Shown here: one piece after another, positions 53,922 through 63,946 of the stretch | Layout of the letters: every line of letters starts with the position of its first letter | How positions within the stretch are numbered: position 1 is the stretch's first letter | DNA from: Myxococcales bacterium | Lineage (GTDB): Bacteria; Myxococcota_A; Polyangia; Polyangiales; Polyangiaceae | Direction of reading: 5' to 3' | Assembly: GCA_025355005.1 (NCBI GenBank) | Contig: JANXLV010000211.1 | Location: 55,033-119,032 of the forward strand | DNA length: 64,000 nucleotides | Made by a program: the position numbers and the translations under genes | The notes under the pieces: generated by a model | What the model saw: the letters and a program-made list of their open reading frames with translations, nothing else | Told to the model about the DNA's origin: nothing | The model's database searches: none

Positions 53922-56168
53922 ATGCTTCCCCTCGTGAACCCCTCCCCCTCTCCCCGTACGCGCACCCGTACGCGCACCCGCGCCATCTTCGTCCCTCTCA
54001 CGGCCGCTCTGTGCAGCCTCGGCGCGTGCGCGCCCGAGCCCGCGCCGAAGGTCCCCGGCCCCACGATGTCGCTCGTCACCGGCGCCGAGCCCATCATCAC
54101 GGATGTGCCGCACGAGCGTCCGCACCGACGTCACCGGTATCCCGACACGAGGCGCGAGTCGACGAGCGACACCGTCTTCGACAAGATCGTCGCGGACCCT
54201 TACCGCTGGCTCGAAGACGGCAAGAGCGACGAGACGCGCGCGTGGATGAAGGAACAGGATGACGCCGCGCGCGCCGTGCTCCACAAGCTGCCGGAGCGCG
54301 ACGCGATCGCCGCGCGCCTCAAGGAGGTCTACTACGTGGACTCGCTCGGTGTGCCCGGGCACCGCGGCAACCGCTACTTCGTCACATGGAAGAAGGCACA
54401 GGACGAGAAGGCGATCGTCTACGTGCGCGATGGCAAGAAGGGCACGGACCGCGTGCTCCTCAATCCGAACGAGTGGGCCGCGGATGGCAGCTCGTCGCTC
54501 GGCTCCACCACCGCCACGCATGACGGCCACTACATGGCGTACACCGTGAAGGCGAACAACTCCGACGAAGCCACGATGTACGTGATCGACGTGGCGACGG
54601 GGAAAAAGCTGGAGAAGGACGTCATCCCCGGCGCGAAGTACGCGAGCGCATCGTGGACGCCCACGGGCGACGGCTTCTATTACACCTGGCTCCCCACCGA
54701 CCCAGCCATCACGCCAGCCGAGCGGCCCGGCTACTCGGAGGTGCGCTTCCACAAGCTCGGCACCGACCCCGCGAGCGACGCGGTGATCCGCGAGCGCACG
54801 AACGACGCGACCACGTTCCTCCACGGCTGGCTCTCGTGGGACGGCAACTATCTGTTCCACGAGCTCGCGCACGGCTGGGCGTCGGAGCAGGTCTTCATGA
54901 AGGACCTTCGCAAGAAGGGCGCGGGCTGGACGGAGCTCGCGCCTGGACAGAAGGCCCACTACGACGTCGAGGAGTACAAGGACCAGCTCTACATCACCAC
55001 CGACGAGGGCGCGCCGCACCAGCGCGTGTTCCGCGTGGACGCGAAGAACCCCGATCGCGCCGCGTGGAAGGAGATCATCCCCGAGCCGAAGGACGAGTCG
55101 ATCCGCAGCGTGGCCATCCGCGGTGGCAAGCTCACGGTCACGTACCTGAAGAACGCGTTCGGTCGGCTCGAGCTCCGCGCGCTCGACGGCAAGATCGAAC
55201 GCGACGTCACGCTCCCGGGTATCGGCAGCGTCACCGGCGTGTCCGGTTTGCCGAACGACAGCGAGAGCTGGTTCTCGTACACGTCATTCACCGAGACCTG
55301 GCAGAGCTTCGCGCTGGATCCGCGGACGGGGAAGACGGAGGTCTACTCCACGGTGAAGGTGCCGTTCGATGCGACGCCCTACACGACGACGCAGGTGTTC
55401 TATCCGTCCAAGGACGGCACGAAGATCTCCATGTTCATCGTGCACCGGAAGGACCTCGTTACGGGGAAGCCGCAGCGCACGTTGCTCTACGGCTACGGCG
55501 GATTCCAGAGCACGGAGACGCCCAGCTTCAACTCCGGGATCATCCCGTGGCTCGAGCGCGGAGGCATCTACGCCGTCGCCAACCTCCGCGGCGGCTCCGA
55601 GTACGGCGAGGACTGGCACCAGAACGGAATGCTCGAGAAGAAGCAGAACGTCTTCGACGACTTCATCGGCGCCGCCGAGTTCCTGATACATGAAGGATAC
55701 ACGGATCGCACGCGGCTCGCGATCTACGGCGCCTCGAACGGCGGGCTCCTCATGGGCGCCGCGATGACGCAGCGACCGGACCTCTACGCGGCCGTGCTCT
55801 GCGGCGTGCCGCTTCTCGACATGGTGCGCTACCACCGCTTCGGCAGCGGCAAGACCTGGGTGAGCGAGTATGGCTCCGCGGAGTCGGAGAGCCAGTTCCG
55901 GGCGCTCTTCGCGTACTCGCCGTACCACCACGTGGTGGACGGAACGAAGTACCCGCCCATGTTGATGCTCAGCGCAGACAGCGACGACCGCGTTGACCCG
56001 ATGCATGCGCGCAAGTTCGTCGCGCAGATCCAGGCGGCGAGCGAGGGCGGGCCCGTCTTGCTGCGCATCGAGAAGAACAGCGGGCACGGCGGCGCGGACC
56101 TGCGCAAGGCAGAAGTGGAGAAGGGCGCGGACCGCTGGGCCTTCGCCCTCGCCCACACGAGGCCGTGA
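53922..56168 (+). CDS. Prolyl oligopeptidase family lipoprotein (S9A)
   Basis: 748 residues. An Arg/Thr-rich n-region ([12 protein letters not shown]) precedes the hydrophobic core and lipobox (LCSLGAC). A seven-bladed propeller region (residues about 90-430) leads into the peptidase domain: GASNGG (Ser605), DDRVDP (Asp688-689), and SGHGG (His722). These are the catalytic triad of S9A enzymes, which cut short peptides after proline. The n-region is encoded by a 12-base repeat. SD-like GGGAG sits 8 bases before ATG 53922. Exported copies like this are frequent in myxobacteria. Confidence 0.93.
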   Translation: MLPLVNPSPSPRTRTRTRTRAIFVPLTAALCSLGACAPEPAPKVPGPTMSLVTGAEPIITDVPHERPHRRHRYPDTRRESTSDTVFDKIVADPYRWLEDGKSDETRAWMKEQDDAARAVLHKLPERDAIAARLKEVYYVDSLGVPGHRGNRYFVTWKKAQDEKAIVYVRDGKKGTDRVLLNPNEWAADGSSSLGSTTATHDGHYMAYTVKANNSDEATMYVIDVATGKKLEKDVIPGAKYASASWTPTGDGFYYTWLPTDPAITPAERPGYSEVRFHKLGTDPASDAVIRERTNDATTFLHGWLSWDGNYLFHELAHGWASEQVFMKDLRKKGAGWTELAPGQKAHYDVEEYKDQLYITTDEGAPHQRVFRVDAKNPDRAAWKEIIPEPKDESIRSVAIRGGKLTVTYLKNAFGRLELRALDGKIERDVTLPGIGSVTGVSGLPNDSESWFSYTSFTETWQSFALDPRTGKTEVYSTVKVPFDATPYTTTQVFYPSKDGTKISMFIVHRKDLVTGKPQRTLLYGYGGFQSTETPSFNSGIIPWLERGGIYAVANLRGGSEYGEDWHQNGMLEKKQNVFDDFIGAAEFLIHEGYTDRTRLAIYGASNGGLLMGAAMTQRPDLYAAVLCGVPLLDMVRYHRFGSGKTWVSEYGSAESESQFRALFAYSPYHHVVDGTKYPPMLMLSADSDDRVDPMHARKFVAQIQAASEGGPVLLRIEKNSGHGGADLRKAEVEKGADRWAFALAHTRP
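53955..53978 (+). repeat. 12-bp direct repeat encoding RTRT
   Basis: Two exact copies of CGTACGCGCACC encode the Arg-Thr repeats of the signal n-region of the prolyl oligopeptidase. In-frame slippage would change n-region charge. Confidence 0.85.
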
Positions 56169-56181
56169 GCCAGGCGCGGCG

Positions 56182-58161
56182 TTACTGGCCTTTGCAGGGC
56201 CCGGGGCACGGATGGATGATCTTCGAAGCGGCGCCGCTCTTGTAGAATGCATTCATCTGCGCGAGAGCCGTGGGCTGCAGGCGCACCCTGTCGTGCACGG
56301 GGTTTCCCGCTATCGTCCCGGGCTTCCGATATTGCGTGAGGTCTACACCGAAATCCCAGAGCGTGAGGGCGCTCGTGAGGCCTTCGGCCGGCGCGTCGGG
56401 GATGCCGAACTCCACTGCCGCGGCCGGCGTCGTCATCTCGAGACCCAGCTCGCGCGCGAGATAGAACGTGCCGAGGTTCGGAACGCCCTGATCGCCCAGG
56501 CCCGCCTGGAAGAGGACGCGCTTGTCCTTCGCGGAAGGGTCGAAGCCATTGGCGAGGATGTGAGCCGCGTAGACGGCGGGATCGATCGTGTCGACCTTGG
56601 TCTGGAACATCCCCATGAACGCCTGCGCACGAAGCGTGTTGCCCATGGTGCCGTTTGCGACCAGGAAGAAAGGTGCGAACGGCCCGGCGCGCGACATGAG
56701 GTGGCTGAAGGGACCGCCGCCGACGTTGATCACGCCGCGCAAGATGTCCGGGTTCAGCGCCACCATCACGGTCCCGAGGATGCCGCCCTGGCTGGCGCCG
56801 AAGTAGTAGACGGAGCTCGGGTCGTAGAGGAGGGCGGCCGCGTTCGATTGCCCGTTCTCCATGTGGACGTCGGGGCCAGCGGCGCTGCGCGAGAGCTCCG
56901 GCAGCTTCGTGAATGACCCGCGGATCGCGGCCGTCAGCGCGAGCCAGTTGGCCATGGCTTGATGAACGCGTTCGGTGAAGCCAAGCGTCAGCGCCGGTGT
57001 GCTGGCGAGCGTGTTCACGACGAGGCCTTCGTCTGGCTTCGACATGCCCCACCAGTCCACGCCGAATAGGACCGCCGACAATGTGGTGCCGATGGTAGTT
57101 CCGCCTATGCCATCGAGCTCCGTCGTGTCGCCGAAGAAGCCGTGTCCGTAGGTGAGCGCACGTCCGGGGCCGAAGCCATCACGCACGGCCGCGGGGATGG
57201 TCACGTAGAACGGGACGTCGACGGTGCCGTTCATCTTGGGCGCTCCGCTCGCGTCGCGAAGGAGGTGGGCGCCTGGCTCCGCGGAGTCGAGGAACATGGG
57301 CACGGCGATCGTCCCGCGTACCGTCTTCCAGACGCTGCCGGTGCCGGGCGCGGACGCCGTGATCTTCACGGTGGATGGATTCTGAGCGATCTCTGCCAGT
57401 GTCTTCGCGCGGATCGCGAGCATGTCGCGCAGCGGCGCATCACGCGTGCCCGTGGTGAAATCCCATGCGAGCTGGAGGTCTCCGCGATGGACGCCCGCGC
57501 CTTCGAGGGGCGGAAAGATCGCCGATTCGTAGTGTGACGACAGCGCGGCGAGGCTGGGATCGCCCGCAGCGCGCTTGTCCCGTAGCCTTCGAAAGCCTTC
57601 GGGCGGAGGCGCGAGCGATCCGTCGGGTGTCTGCACCTTGACGAGCGCGACGATGTACCGCGTCTTCTCGGTGAGCGGCGCGAACGCACGGATCGAGATG
57701 GCGCGCTCCGCAGGATCGCTCGCCCGCGTATCGAGATCGACGTAGTGGGCGACGAGCTTTCCGGTGTCGGCCTCGAGGAGGAGCGTCGCGCTCGCGGGCG
57801 TCGCGCTCGCTGCCGGATCATCCATCAGGTTCGGGAGCCCGTCGACCACGAGCTCGGAGAAGAGGGTTGCGACGATCGTGGCGTGGAGCGAAAACCCATC
57901 CGCATGCACTCCGCTCACGAGGTCTGCGTCCTTGCCGTCGACTGACGTGAGCTTGCCGGCTCCGGTCATGATCACGCGGCGCCCGGTGGGGGAAGTCGAG
58001 TCTGCGGTGGTGTAGAAATCCGATGGAAAGGGCAGAAAACAAGCGTCACCGGCGAAGAGCGGCTGACATCCGTCCGCGACGGTGAGCGGCGCGTCGCTCG
58101 CAGGCGGGCTCGAACACGAGGACGAAAAGACGATGAGCAACGCGAGGAGCAGCGACCGCAT
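56182..58161 (-). CDS. Large alpha/beta-hydrolase lipoprotein
   Basis: 659 residues. Signal [13 protein letters not shown]. The N-terminal half has beta-rich stretches (Ig-like: [19 protein letters not shown]) and the second half an alpha/beta hydrolase: nucleophile GASQGG, and probable acid in GLGDQGVPN with a His near the end (PVHDRVRL). Many Gly/Ala loops. Resembles Ig-domain-linked bacterial lipase/esterases, substrate unknown. It converges with the prolyl oligopeptidase gene (13 bases) and is divergent from arsH. Confidence 0.78.
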   Translation of the reverse strand: MRSLLLALLIVFSSSCSSPPASDAPLTVADGCQPLFAGDACFLPFPSDFYTTADSTSPTGRRVIMTGAGKLTSVDGKDADLVSGVHADGFSLHATIVATLFSELVVDGLPNLMDDPAASATPASATLLLEADTGKLVAHYVDLDTRASDPAERAISIRAFAPLTEKTRYIVALVKVQTPDGSLAPPPEGFRRLRDKRAAGDPSLAALSSHYESAIFPPLEGAGVHRGDLQLAWDFTTGTRDAPLRDMLAIRAKTLAEIAQNPSTVKITASAPGTGSVWKTVRGTIAVPMFLDSAEPGAHLLRDASGAPKMNGTVDVPFYVTIPAAVRDGFGPGRALTYGHGFFGDTTELDGIGGTTIGTTLSAVLFGVDWWGMSKPDEGLVVNTLASTPALTLGFTERVHQAMANWLALTAAIRGSFTKLPELSRSAAGPDVHMENGQSNAAALLYDPSSVYYFGASQGGILGTVMVALNPDILRGVINVGGGPFSHLMSRAGPFAPFFLVANGTMGNTLRAQAFMGMFQTKVDTIDPAVYAAHILANGFDPSAKDKRVLFQAGLGDQGVPNLGTFYLARELGLEMTTPAAAVEFGIPDAPAEGLTSALTLWDFGVDLTQYRKPGTIAGNPVHDRVRLQPTALAQMNAFYKSGAASKIIHPCPGPCKGQ

Positions 58162-58223
58162 TCGCCCGATATGGCGCGATTGCGGCGCCCGGTCAAACCA
58201 GATTCTGTCACTGTGCGCGACGC

Positions 58224-58997
58224 ATGACCGAGCCGAACACCGACCTCATCGAGAGCGACCTGCCGCCCGTGGACGTGACGTCGACGCTCGCGACCTTCGC
58301 GCGCCCAAAGGCCACGACCCCGCCGCGCGTCCTCATCCTGTATGGCTCGCTGCGGGAGCAGAGCTACAGCCGCTACCTCAGCGAGGAGTGCGCGCGTGTG
58401 CTCGCTGTGTTTGGCGCGGAGGTGCGCACGTTCAATCCGCGCGGGCTTCCCGTGTTCGATCGCACGTCGTTCGACCTGCCACAGGTGAAGGAGCTGCGCG
58501 CGCTCTCCGTCTGGTCCGAGGCGCACGTGTGGGTCTCGCCGGAGCAGCACGGCGCGATGACGGCGGCCTTCAAGAATCAGATCGACTGGATCCCCCTGGC
58601 CGACGGCGCCGTGCGACCCACGCAAGGCCGCACGCTCGCGGTGCTGCAAGTGAGCGGTGGCAGTCAGTCGTTCAACGCGGTGAACCAGATGCGCCAGCTC
58701 GGTCGGTGGATGCGGATGTTCACCATTCCCAACCAGTCGTCCGTGCCGAAGGCGTTCGAGGAGTTCGACGCCAACGGTCGAATGAAGCCCTCGGACTATC
58801 GCGACCGCGTCGTCGACGTGATGGAGGAGCTCTTTCGCTTCACGCTGCTACTGCGGGACAACGTGGACGTGCTGACCACGCGCTACAGCGAGCACAAGCA
58901 GAAGCGGATGACGGGCGCGCTGACGCCCGGGCTCGGAGTCAATCCGAAGCCCGGGCTCGGGGTCAATCCGAAGCCCGGGCTCGCGCCGAAGGGATGA
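58224..58997 (+). CDS. arsH: ArsH-like NADPH-dependent FMN reductase
   Basis: 257 residues. Flavodoxin-like fold: [13 protein letters not shown] (phosphate-binding loop), [18 protein letters not shown], and [29 protein letters not shown] are ArsH hallmarks. ArsH oxidises trivalent organoarsenicals or reduces quinones/azo dyes with NADPH. No other ars gene is nearby. The C-terminus has two exact PGLGVNPK repeats that the family lacks. Family call is firm. Confidence 0.93.
   Translation: MTEPNTDLIESDLPPVDVTSTLATFARPKATTPPRVLILYGSLREQSYSRYLSEECARVLAVFGAEVRTFNPRGLPVFDRTSFDLPQVKELRALSVWSEAHVWVSPEQHGAMTAAFKNQIDWIPLADGAVRPTQGRTLAVLQVSGGSQSFNAVNQMRQLGRWMRMFTIPNQSSVPKAFEEFDANGRMKPSDYRDRVVDVMEELFRFTLLLRDNVDVLTTRYSEHKQKRMTGALTPGLGVNPKPGLGVNPKPGLAPKG
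58926..58973 (+). repeat. 24-bp tandem repeat at arsH 3' end
   Basis: Two copies of a 24-base unit (58926-58949, 58950-58973), with one base different, plus a partial third; they encode PGLGVNPK twice. Confidence 0.88.
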
Positions 58998-58999
58998 CC

Positions 59000-59986
59000 T
59001 CAGTGAGCTGCGTCGCGGAGCGCCCCGAAGACCGCGTCGATGTTGTCGACGTAGACCTTGTTGCCGCCCTGGCAGCTGTAGAAGCTGTCGTTGTAGGTCT
59101 TGTCACCGGCGGGCGAGCTGACCTTGAGTGAGAGGTACGGCTTGTCGGCGCCGCAGATGTCGCCCTTGGAGATGGTGACGGCGTTCATCGCCTTGTCGAC
59201 GCTCTTCATGTCGGCGGCGCTGAGCACCTTGGTGCCCGTCGTCGTGTGGAGCGGGAGGCCGAGGTCGTTCCAGTTGCACTCTTCCCACGCGACGCTGCTG
59301 TTCGCGACGTCGAGCGTGTACTTGGACTGACCGGTGGCGCAGGTCGAGCCCGCGGGGCCCGGGCGCACGAATCCGCCGCCGGCGTTCTGCGCGACGAGCT
59401 TGGTGGAGTCGGCGCTCCAGATCGGCGTGACGGCGATGCCGCACTTGTACGCGCACGTGTTGCTCGCGCAATCGAAGTGACCGACGCACATCGGGTGGAT
59501 GATGCTCTGGCCGCCGCAGTCCGCCGCCTCGACGCAGTACGAGATCTCGGGGGACATCGTGTTGGTCCAGCCGCTCCAGTCGCTGCGGCTGAGCGAGAGC
59601 TTCTTCGTGGTGAGGCTGTAGCTGTAGCGACCGTAGAAGCTCGATGCCTCTGCGCCGACGCCCTGGTTCAGGTGGACGTAGGTCTTGGTCGCCGTGTACT
59701 TGCCGGAGATCTTCTGCTCGGACGGGCACGGTGCGCGGACGCAGCGGATGCCGGTGTCGATGTCGGCGAAGAAGGTGCCGTCAGACTTGAAGACCAGGCC
59801 GCGGAACGTCGGCGGACGCGCAGAGCCGGCGGCATCCTGGAACGCACCGACGAGCTTCGCGGCAGACGCCGTGAGCTCCTCTTCGGAGGCCTGCTGCTCA
59901 CCATTGTTGTCGCTGGTGTCGGCGGCGCAGCCACCGATAGCGAGAGCGGAGCCAAGGAACAGTGCGGACAAAAGCTGGATCTTCAT
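59000..59986 (-). CDS. Lipoprotein, unknown (328 aa)
   Basis: 328 residues. Signal LLSALFLGSALAIGGC; Asp/Glu/Ser linker. The motif RCVRAPCPSEQKISGKYTAT recalls short beta-rich proteins in myxobacteria with IRC-TPCP. About ten cysteines in the mature part (CVEAADCGGQ, CVGHFDCASNTCAYKC) are likely disulphides. A well-placed SD (AGGAG, 7 bases before ATG) supports the start. It converges with arsH. Function unknown. Confidence 0.78.
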   Translation of the reverse strand: MKIQLLSALFLGSALAIGGCAADTSDNNGEQQASEEELTASAAKLVGAFQDAAGSARPPTFRGLVFKSDGTFFADIDTGIRCVRAPCPSEQKISGKYTATKTYVHLNQGVGAEASSFYGRYSYSLTTKKLSLSRSDWSGWTNTMSPEISYCVEAADCGGQSIIHPMCVGHFDCASNTCAYKCGIAVTPIWSADSTKLVAQNAGGGFVRPGPAGSTCATGQSKYTLDVANSSVAWEECNWNDLGLPLHTTTGTKVLSAADMKSVDKAMNAVTISKGDICGADKPYLSLKVSSPAGDKTYNDSFYSCQGGNKVYVDNIDAVFGALRDAAH

Positions 59987-59993
59987 GGGTTTT

Positions 59994-59998
59994 CTCCT
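59994..59998 (-). promoter_or_regulatory. Ribosome binding site for gene at 59986
   Basis: AGGAG on the minus strand, seven bases from ATG 59986. It is one of the clearest SD sequences in the window and settles the start. Confidence 0.75.
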
Positions 59999-60005
59999 AA
60001 TACCT

Positions 60006-60020
60006 CTGCCGAACCGGCAG
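60006..60020. promoter_or_regulatory. Leader hairpin upstream of gene at 59986
   Basis: CTGCCG, three-base loop AAC, CGGCAG: a perfect 6-bp stem, extendable by a wobble and one more pair. It lies eight bases upstream of the SD of the gene at 59986, so it would sit in the mRNA leader. Role unknown; may stabilise the message. Confidence 0.45.
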
Positions 60021-60254
60021 GGTGTGTCTCAGTGAGCGGGTGTATGACACTGTAGGCTGGAGCGCGCAAGGCGAATTGTTGCGCGTTGGAGACATTTCTC
60101 CGACGAGCGGCGGCATCACCGCATTTCGCGGCGCGTGCGCGTGATGAGCAACGCGAAACGAGCGATCGATGCGACGCATGCGACGGAGGCCGCGTGCACT
60201 TGTCGAGAAATCCCACGCGCGCGATCACGGCATGGAGGATGCGAGTGACCCGCC

Positions 60255-60686
60255 ATGCGCGCCTTCATTCTGATCTCGGCAGTCGTGGTGGGCGCGGTCG
60301 GGTGTGCGGGCAACACCGGCGGCTATGTCGACGGCGGCTACATCACGGGCGACTTTCCGGGTCAACCCGAGCAAGTGGAGCCGCCCACGATCGCGGATGC
60401 CACCGCGAACGGCGCAGACGCTTCGACGGCGATGTCCACGGACGCGGGCAAGAACGCGAACGACGCGAACGACGCGAACGACGCGAGCGCGGCGACCGAC
60501 GCGAGCGCCGACGGTGGAGTCGTGGACGATCTTGGCGCGATCGAGGATGCAGACGCGGACGGCGCGAGTACGCCGGACGACGACGCGGGAGACCCATCCA
60601 CGGATGCAGGTCAGGACGTGGATGCAGGACGAGGACGATGCGGATGGGACGGAGGTCGACGCGCTCGTGGCGGGCACTGTCGCTGA
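60255..60686 (+). CDS. Short Asp/Ala-rich lipoprotein, unknown
   Basis: 143 residues. Signal ILISAVVVGAVGC, then an Asp/Ala/Gly-rich low complexity body with NDANDANDA repeats (nine-base repeat unit). The last 20 residues (GRGRCGWDGGRRARGGHCR) are basic and use codons unlike the rest, while another frame continues the acidic pattern (DEDDADGTEVDA), so a frameshift near 60625 is possible. It may be a linker-like surface protein or not functional. Confidence 0.5.
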   Translation: MRAFILISAVVVGAVGCAGNTGGYVDGGYITGDFPGQPEQVEPPTIADATANGADASTAMSTDAGKNANDANDANDASAATDASADGGVVDDLGAIEDADADGASTPDDDAGDPSTDAGQDVDAGRGRCGWDGGRRARGGHCR

Positions 60687-60693
60687 GCGTGCG

Positions 60694-61407
60694 TCACTTC
60701 GCGAGGCACTTGCCGCCGGCGTCCTTCACGTCGAACGACTGCACCATGTTGCGCTGGAAGTCGTAGAAGCTGCAGGAGTAGGTGGGGCGTGCTTCGCCGG
60801 TGTCGGGATACACGGTGGACGTGCAGACGAGGTGACCGCCGACGGACGCGCGCGTTACCTTGTTCCAGCTGCGGTCGTAGCTCGCATGCGGCGCCACGTG
60901 GTTCTCCGTGGTCTCCGTTGCGCGGGTGAGCGCGGTGAAGATCGCCTTCGCGGCAGCGTACTGCTTCGCGGCGAACGGCAGTGATGCGGACGCGCCCGGG
61001 CCGGCCTCGAGCGTGGCGACGAACCGCGCCTTCTTGGTGGAGCCGCTCGGAAGGTCCTCGGCGCCGAAGTTGAAGCCGACGATGGTGTAGAGGGTGTTGC
61101 CAAACTCGTCGGTGGTGGGCAGCGCTGCGTCCAGGAAGCCGGGGATCTCGACGTGCGGGTAGTACTGGCCACCGTAGTTGTGGATGTACGAGGTGCCGAT
61201 GGAGGACTTGAGCTCCGTGAGGAAGCCGTTCGACATGAAGAGGGTGTCGAGGGTGCACTCGCTGCTCGCCTTCGCGCCGGAGAGATCGCTCTCGTTCGTG
61301 TTGTCCGTCGTGCCCGTGGTGGAGCCAGACTCCTGCGCAGGCGCGCAACCGAGACCGCCGAAAACGAGGGCAGAAACCGCGACCATCACGAAGCTCACGT
61401 TGCGCAT
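60694..61407 (-). CDS. Lipoprotein, unknown (237 aa)
   Basis: 237 residues from ATG 61407, backed by SD AAGGAG eight bases upstream. Signal FVMVAVSALVFGGLGC, then a Thr/Ser/Asn linker. The rest is a compact alpha/beta protein (QYYPHVEIPGFLDAALPTTD, VGGHLVCTSTVYPDTG, CSFYDFQRNMVQSF) with few cysteines. No family recognised. Together with 59986 it forms a pair of small exported proteins in this region. Confidence 0.72.
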   Translation of the reverse strand: MRNVSFVMVAVSALVFGGLGCAPAQESGSTTGTTDNTNESDLSGAKASSECTLDTLFMSNGFLTELKSSIGTSYIHNYGGQYYPHVEIPGFLDAALPTTDEFGNTLYTIVGFNFGAEDLPSGSTKKARFVATLEAGPGASASLPFAAKQYAAAKAIFTALTRATETTENHVAPHASYDRSWNKVTRASVGGHLVCTSTVYPDTGEARPTYSCSFYDFQRNMVQSFDVKDAGGKCLAK

Positions 61408-61415
61408 GACCCAGA

Positions 61416-61421
61416 CTCCTT
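61416..61421 (-). promoter_or_regulatory. Ribosome binding site for gene at 61407
   Basis: AAGGAG on the minus strand, eight bases before ATG 61407. It rules out the upstream in-frame start at 61467. Confidence 0.72.
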
Positions 61422-61504
61422 CGAAGAATCGCCGACGGGATGTCAGCGGCGAGAGGGCTTGTAGCAACGCAGGCTGGATTGTCCGTCCCTATTTTACGGA
61501 TGCC

Positions 61505-61510
61505 ATTATA
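61505..61510 (-). promoter_or_regulatory. Candidate -10 box (TATAAT) for gene at 61407
   Basis: A perfect TATAAT on the minus strand in an AT-rich patch, 97 bases upstream of the start at 61407. A matching -35 is poor (CCAGAC at 17 bases). It lies between divergent genes, so it could also mark a regulated region for the esterase pair. Confidence 0.35.
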
Positions 61511-61610
61511 CGTTTCGCATTTACAATGTCTGGCCCCGGGCCGGGACGTGGTCAGAGGTAGGCGCGAGAAGCGCTTGACGGTTCGCTCGTTTTTCCTTCC
61601 TCTTCAAGAG

Positions 61611-62597
61611 ATGCGTCGCTTCTTGCCTTCTGTCGCTCTGGTGGGCCTCCTTCCATTTCTCCTGCGATGCGGTGGCGACGACGCCAGCAAGTCATCCGCC
61701 GACGACGCGGGCGCCGAGGCAAGCTCCGTCGCCGATGGGAGCAGCGCCACGGGCGCGGATGGCAGCACGAACCCAGGCATCGACGCGGGCGACAATGGTC
61801 CGCAGCCCGCGTGGGCCAGCGCCCCGTTGAAGAGCCCCGGATGCGGCATCGCGGCGACGCCCAGTGGGGCAAACGGCGACAACAAAACGGTCATGGTGGG
61901 TGGCACCTCCCGCTCGTTCGTCCTCTACGTGCCGAAGGGCTACGACCCGAATAAAAACTATCCGATCGTCGCGAGCTACCATGGCATCGGCGCCACCGGC
62001 GCGGACATGGCGCAGTTCGTGAAGATGCAGGAGTACTCGATGGGCGGGGCCATCGCGGTGTTCCCCACTGCCGTCGGTGGCAAGTGGGACACGAACGGCA
62101 CGACGGATCTCGCCTTCTTCGACGCGATGATCAAGAGCCTGGAGGACACACTCTGCATCAACGAGCGCCGCGTCTTCGTGCTCGGCTTCAGCTTCGGCGC
62201 GTACATGGTGAACCTGCTGGGGTGCAAGCGCTCGGACGCCATCCGCGCGTTCATCCCGGCCGATGGCGGCTTCGTTGGTTCGCCTGCTGCGTGCGGCAAG
62301 ACAACGGTGCTGGTCTATCACCGCACCGAGGATGACAACGAAGCGGTCGCAAACGGCAAGAAGGCGCGCGACAACTGGCTGGGGATCGACGGATGCAAGA
62401 GCACCTCGAAACCGCTCGACGATTTCGGGTTCAACGATTCAACTGCGGGCACCCAGGGCTGCGTGCAGTATGATGGGTGTCCAGGCAACACCACCGTCTC
62501 GTGGTGCGAGGACATGTACATCAGCCCGCAGGGTTACAAACACGACCTGCGCCAGCCTTACCGAGTACCGATGTGGAACTGGTTCAATCATTTTTGA
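61611..62597 (+). CDS. Secreted esterase lipoprotein (feruloyl-esterase/PHB-depolymerase-like)
   Basis: 328 residues from ATG 61611. Signal VALVGLLPFLLRC, Asp/Ser/Gly linker to about residue 75. Esterase domain: FVLYVPKGYDPNKNYPIV, SYHGIGATG oxyanion region, nucleophile GFSFGAY (Ser194), ending WNWFNHF. The family is that of LpqC/feruloyl esterases. Acid and base positions are not clear by eye. Ten bases before the next gene, an SGNH esterase, so they likely act on the same polysaccharide esters. Confidence 0.82.
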   Translation: MRRFLPSVALVGLLPFLLRCGGDDASKSSADDAGAEASSVADGSSATGADGSTNPGIDAGDNGPQPAWASAPLKSPGCGIAATPSGANGDNKTVMVGGTSRSFVLYVPKGYDPNKNYPIVASYHGIGATGADMAQFVKMQEYSMGGAIAVFPTAVGGKWDTNGTTDLAFFDAMIKSLEDTLCINERRVFVLGFSFGAYMVNLLGCKRSDAIRAFIPADGGFVGSPAACGKTTVLVYHRTEDDNEAVANGKKARDNWLGIDGCKSTSKPLDDFGFNDSTAGTQGCVQYDGCPGNTTVSWCEDMYISPQGYKHDLRQPYRVPMWNWFNHF

Positions 62598-62607
62598 GAG
62601 GGTCACC

Positions 62608-63921
62608 ATGAATTCTTCCCTTGTTCGTAGCTTCCGTCTCGCCGCCGCCGGCTCGCTCGCCGTCTCGCTGGCTGCAATCATCGCCGCGTGCTCGTCGTCA
62701 TCGAGCGGCAACAACAACACGGACGATGGCGGTCCCGGCAGCGATGGCTCCGTCAACCCGGACAAGGATGGCGGCAACACCACCGACAAGGACGGCGGCA
62801 ACGTGGTCGGGATGGACGGCGGAGGAGGCAAGGACAGCGGCACCACCGGGCAGGACGCAGGTCCGCCAGGACCGCGCTACGTCGGCCGCACGACGGTGAA
62901 CGGCACGGACGTCCAGTGCGACTGGTCGGGCTGCCGCGCGATGGCGAAGTTCCACGGAACCGCAGCCAGCATCAGCATCGGCAGCTCCGGTGGCACCAGC
63001 AGCAGCAACTACGACGTCATCGTCGATGGCGTCGTCACGAAGAAGATCATCGTCGACCAGACAACGTCTGCCACTGCGTTCGTGCTCGCGAGCGGCCTCG
63101 CCGTGGGCGATCACACGGTCGAGGTCTACAAGCGCAGCGAAGGCAACGACGGGATCGAAACTTTCCATGGCTTCACGTTCCCCAACGGCGGCGTGGTCCT
63201 GTCACCTCCACTGCCTGGCAAGCACACCATCGAGTTCATCGGCGACTCGATCACCGCAGGCTTCGGCGTCGAAGCCGCACCTACGCCGCCCGCAGGCTGC
63301 GATGTCCCCCCGCTCATCGACACGTTCACGAACGTCCACAAGTCGTTCGCCGGCGTGACGGCTGCAAACCTCGCCGCCGACGCGACCTTCATCGCGTTCT
63401 CGGGCAAGGGCGTGACGCGCAACTTCGATAGCATGGACCCCCAGCTGATATTCGGCAGCGCCATGGGCACGCAGGATCTGTACGACGTCACCAAGGTCGA
63501 CGACACCACGGGGACCTGGGGCTTCAAGCCGGTACCGGATGCGGTTGTTGTCGCCCTCGGCGCCGACGACTTCAACCATCCTGGGGATGGCTTGCCGCCA
63601 ACCCAGATGGCATTCCAGACTGCGTACAAGGCATTCCTCACGCACATCCGCGCGAAGAACCCGACCTCTTACATCTTCGCGACGTACTCACCCGGAACGG
63701 TGGACGTGCCGCCGGCAGAGAACGCGGGACTGACGATCTGCAAGGCGGCGGTGCCTGCCGCAGTCGCGTCGATGGCAGATGCCAAGGTCTTCTACGTCAA
63801 CACCATCCCCGACTCGGTCCCGTCGGACGCGACCGGCTGCTTGAGCCATCCCAACGCGAACTACCACACGGTGGTGGCCACGGCGCTCACCGCCTTCATC
63901 AAGGGCAAGACGGGCTGGTAG
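62608..63921 (+). CDS. SGNH esterase lipoprotein, CE2-like
   Basis: 437 residues. Signal LAVSLAAIIAAC (Cys28), long Asp/Gly/Asn linker, then a beta-sandwich (about 90-205: AMAKFHGTAASISIGSS, YDVIVDGVV) and an SGNH domain: EFIGDSITAGFG (Ser214), AFSGKGVTRN, VVALGADDFN and LSHPNANYH (His414). The jelly-roll plus SGNH layout is carbohydrate esterase family 2. The acidic residue two before His is Leu, so it may be a Ser-His dyad as in some CE2 enzymes. SD GAGAGGG supports the start. Likely removes acetyl groups from plant-type glycans. Confidence 0.85.
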   Translation: MNSSLVRSFRLAAAGSLAVSLAAIIAACSSSSSGNNNTDDGGPGSDGSVNPDKDGGNTTDKDGGNVVGMDGGGGKDSGTTGQDAGPPGPRYVGRTTVNGTDVQCDWSGCRAMAKFHGTAASISIGSSGGTSSSNYDVIVDGVVTKKIIVDQTTSATAFVLASGLAVGDHTVEVYKRSEGNDGIETFHGFTFPNGGVVLSPPLPGKHTIEFIGDSITAGFGVEAAPTPPAGCDVPPLIDTFTNVHKSFAGVTAANLAADATFIAFSGKGVTRNFDSMDPQLIFGSAMGTQDLYDVTKVDDTTGTWGFKPVPDAVVVALGADDFNHPGDGLPPTQMAFQTAYKAFLTHIRAKNPTSYIFATYSPGTVDVPPAENAGLTICKAAVPAAVASMADAKVFYVNTIPDSVPSDATGCLSHPNANYHTVVATALTAFIKGKTGW

Positions 63922-63946
63922 CCCAGCGCGGTTTCAGAGTAAGGTC

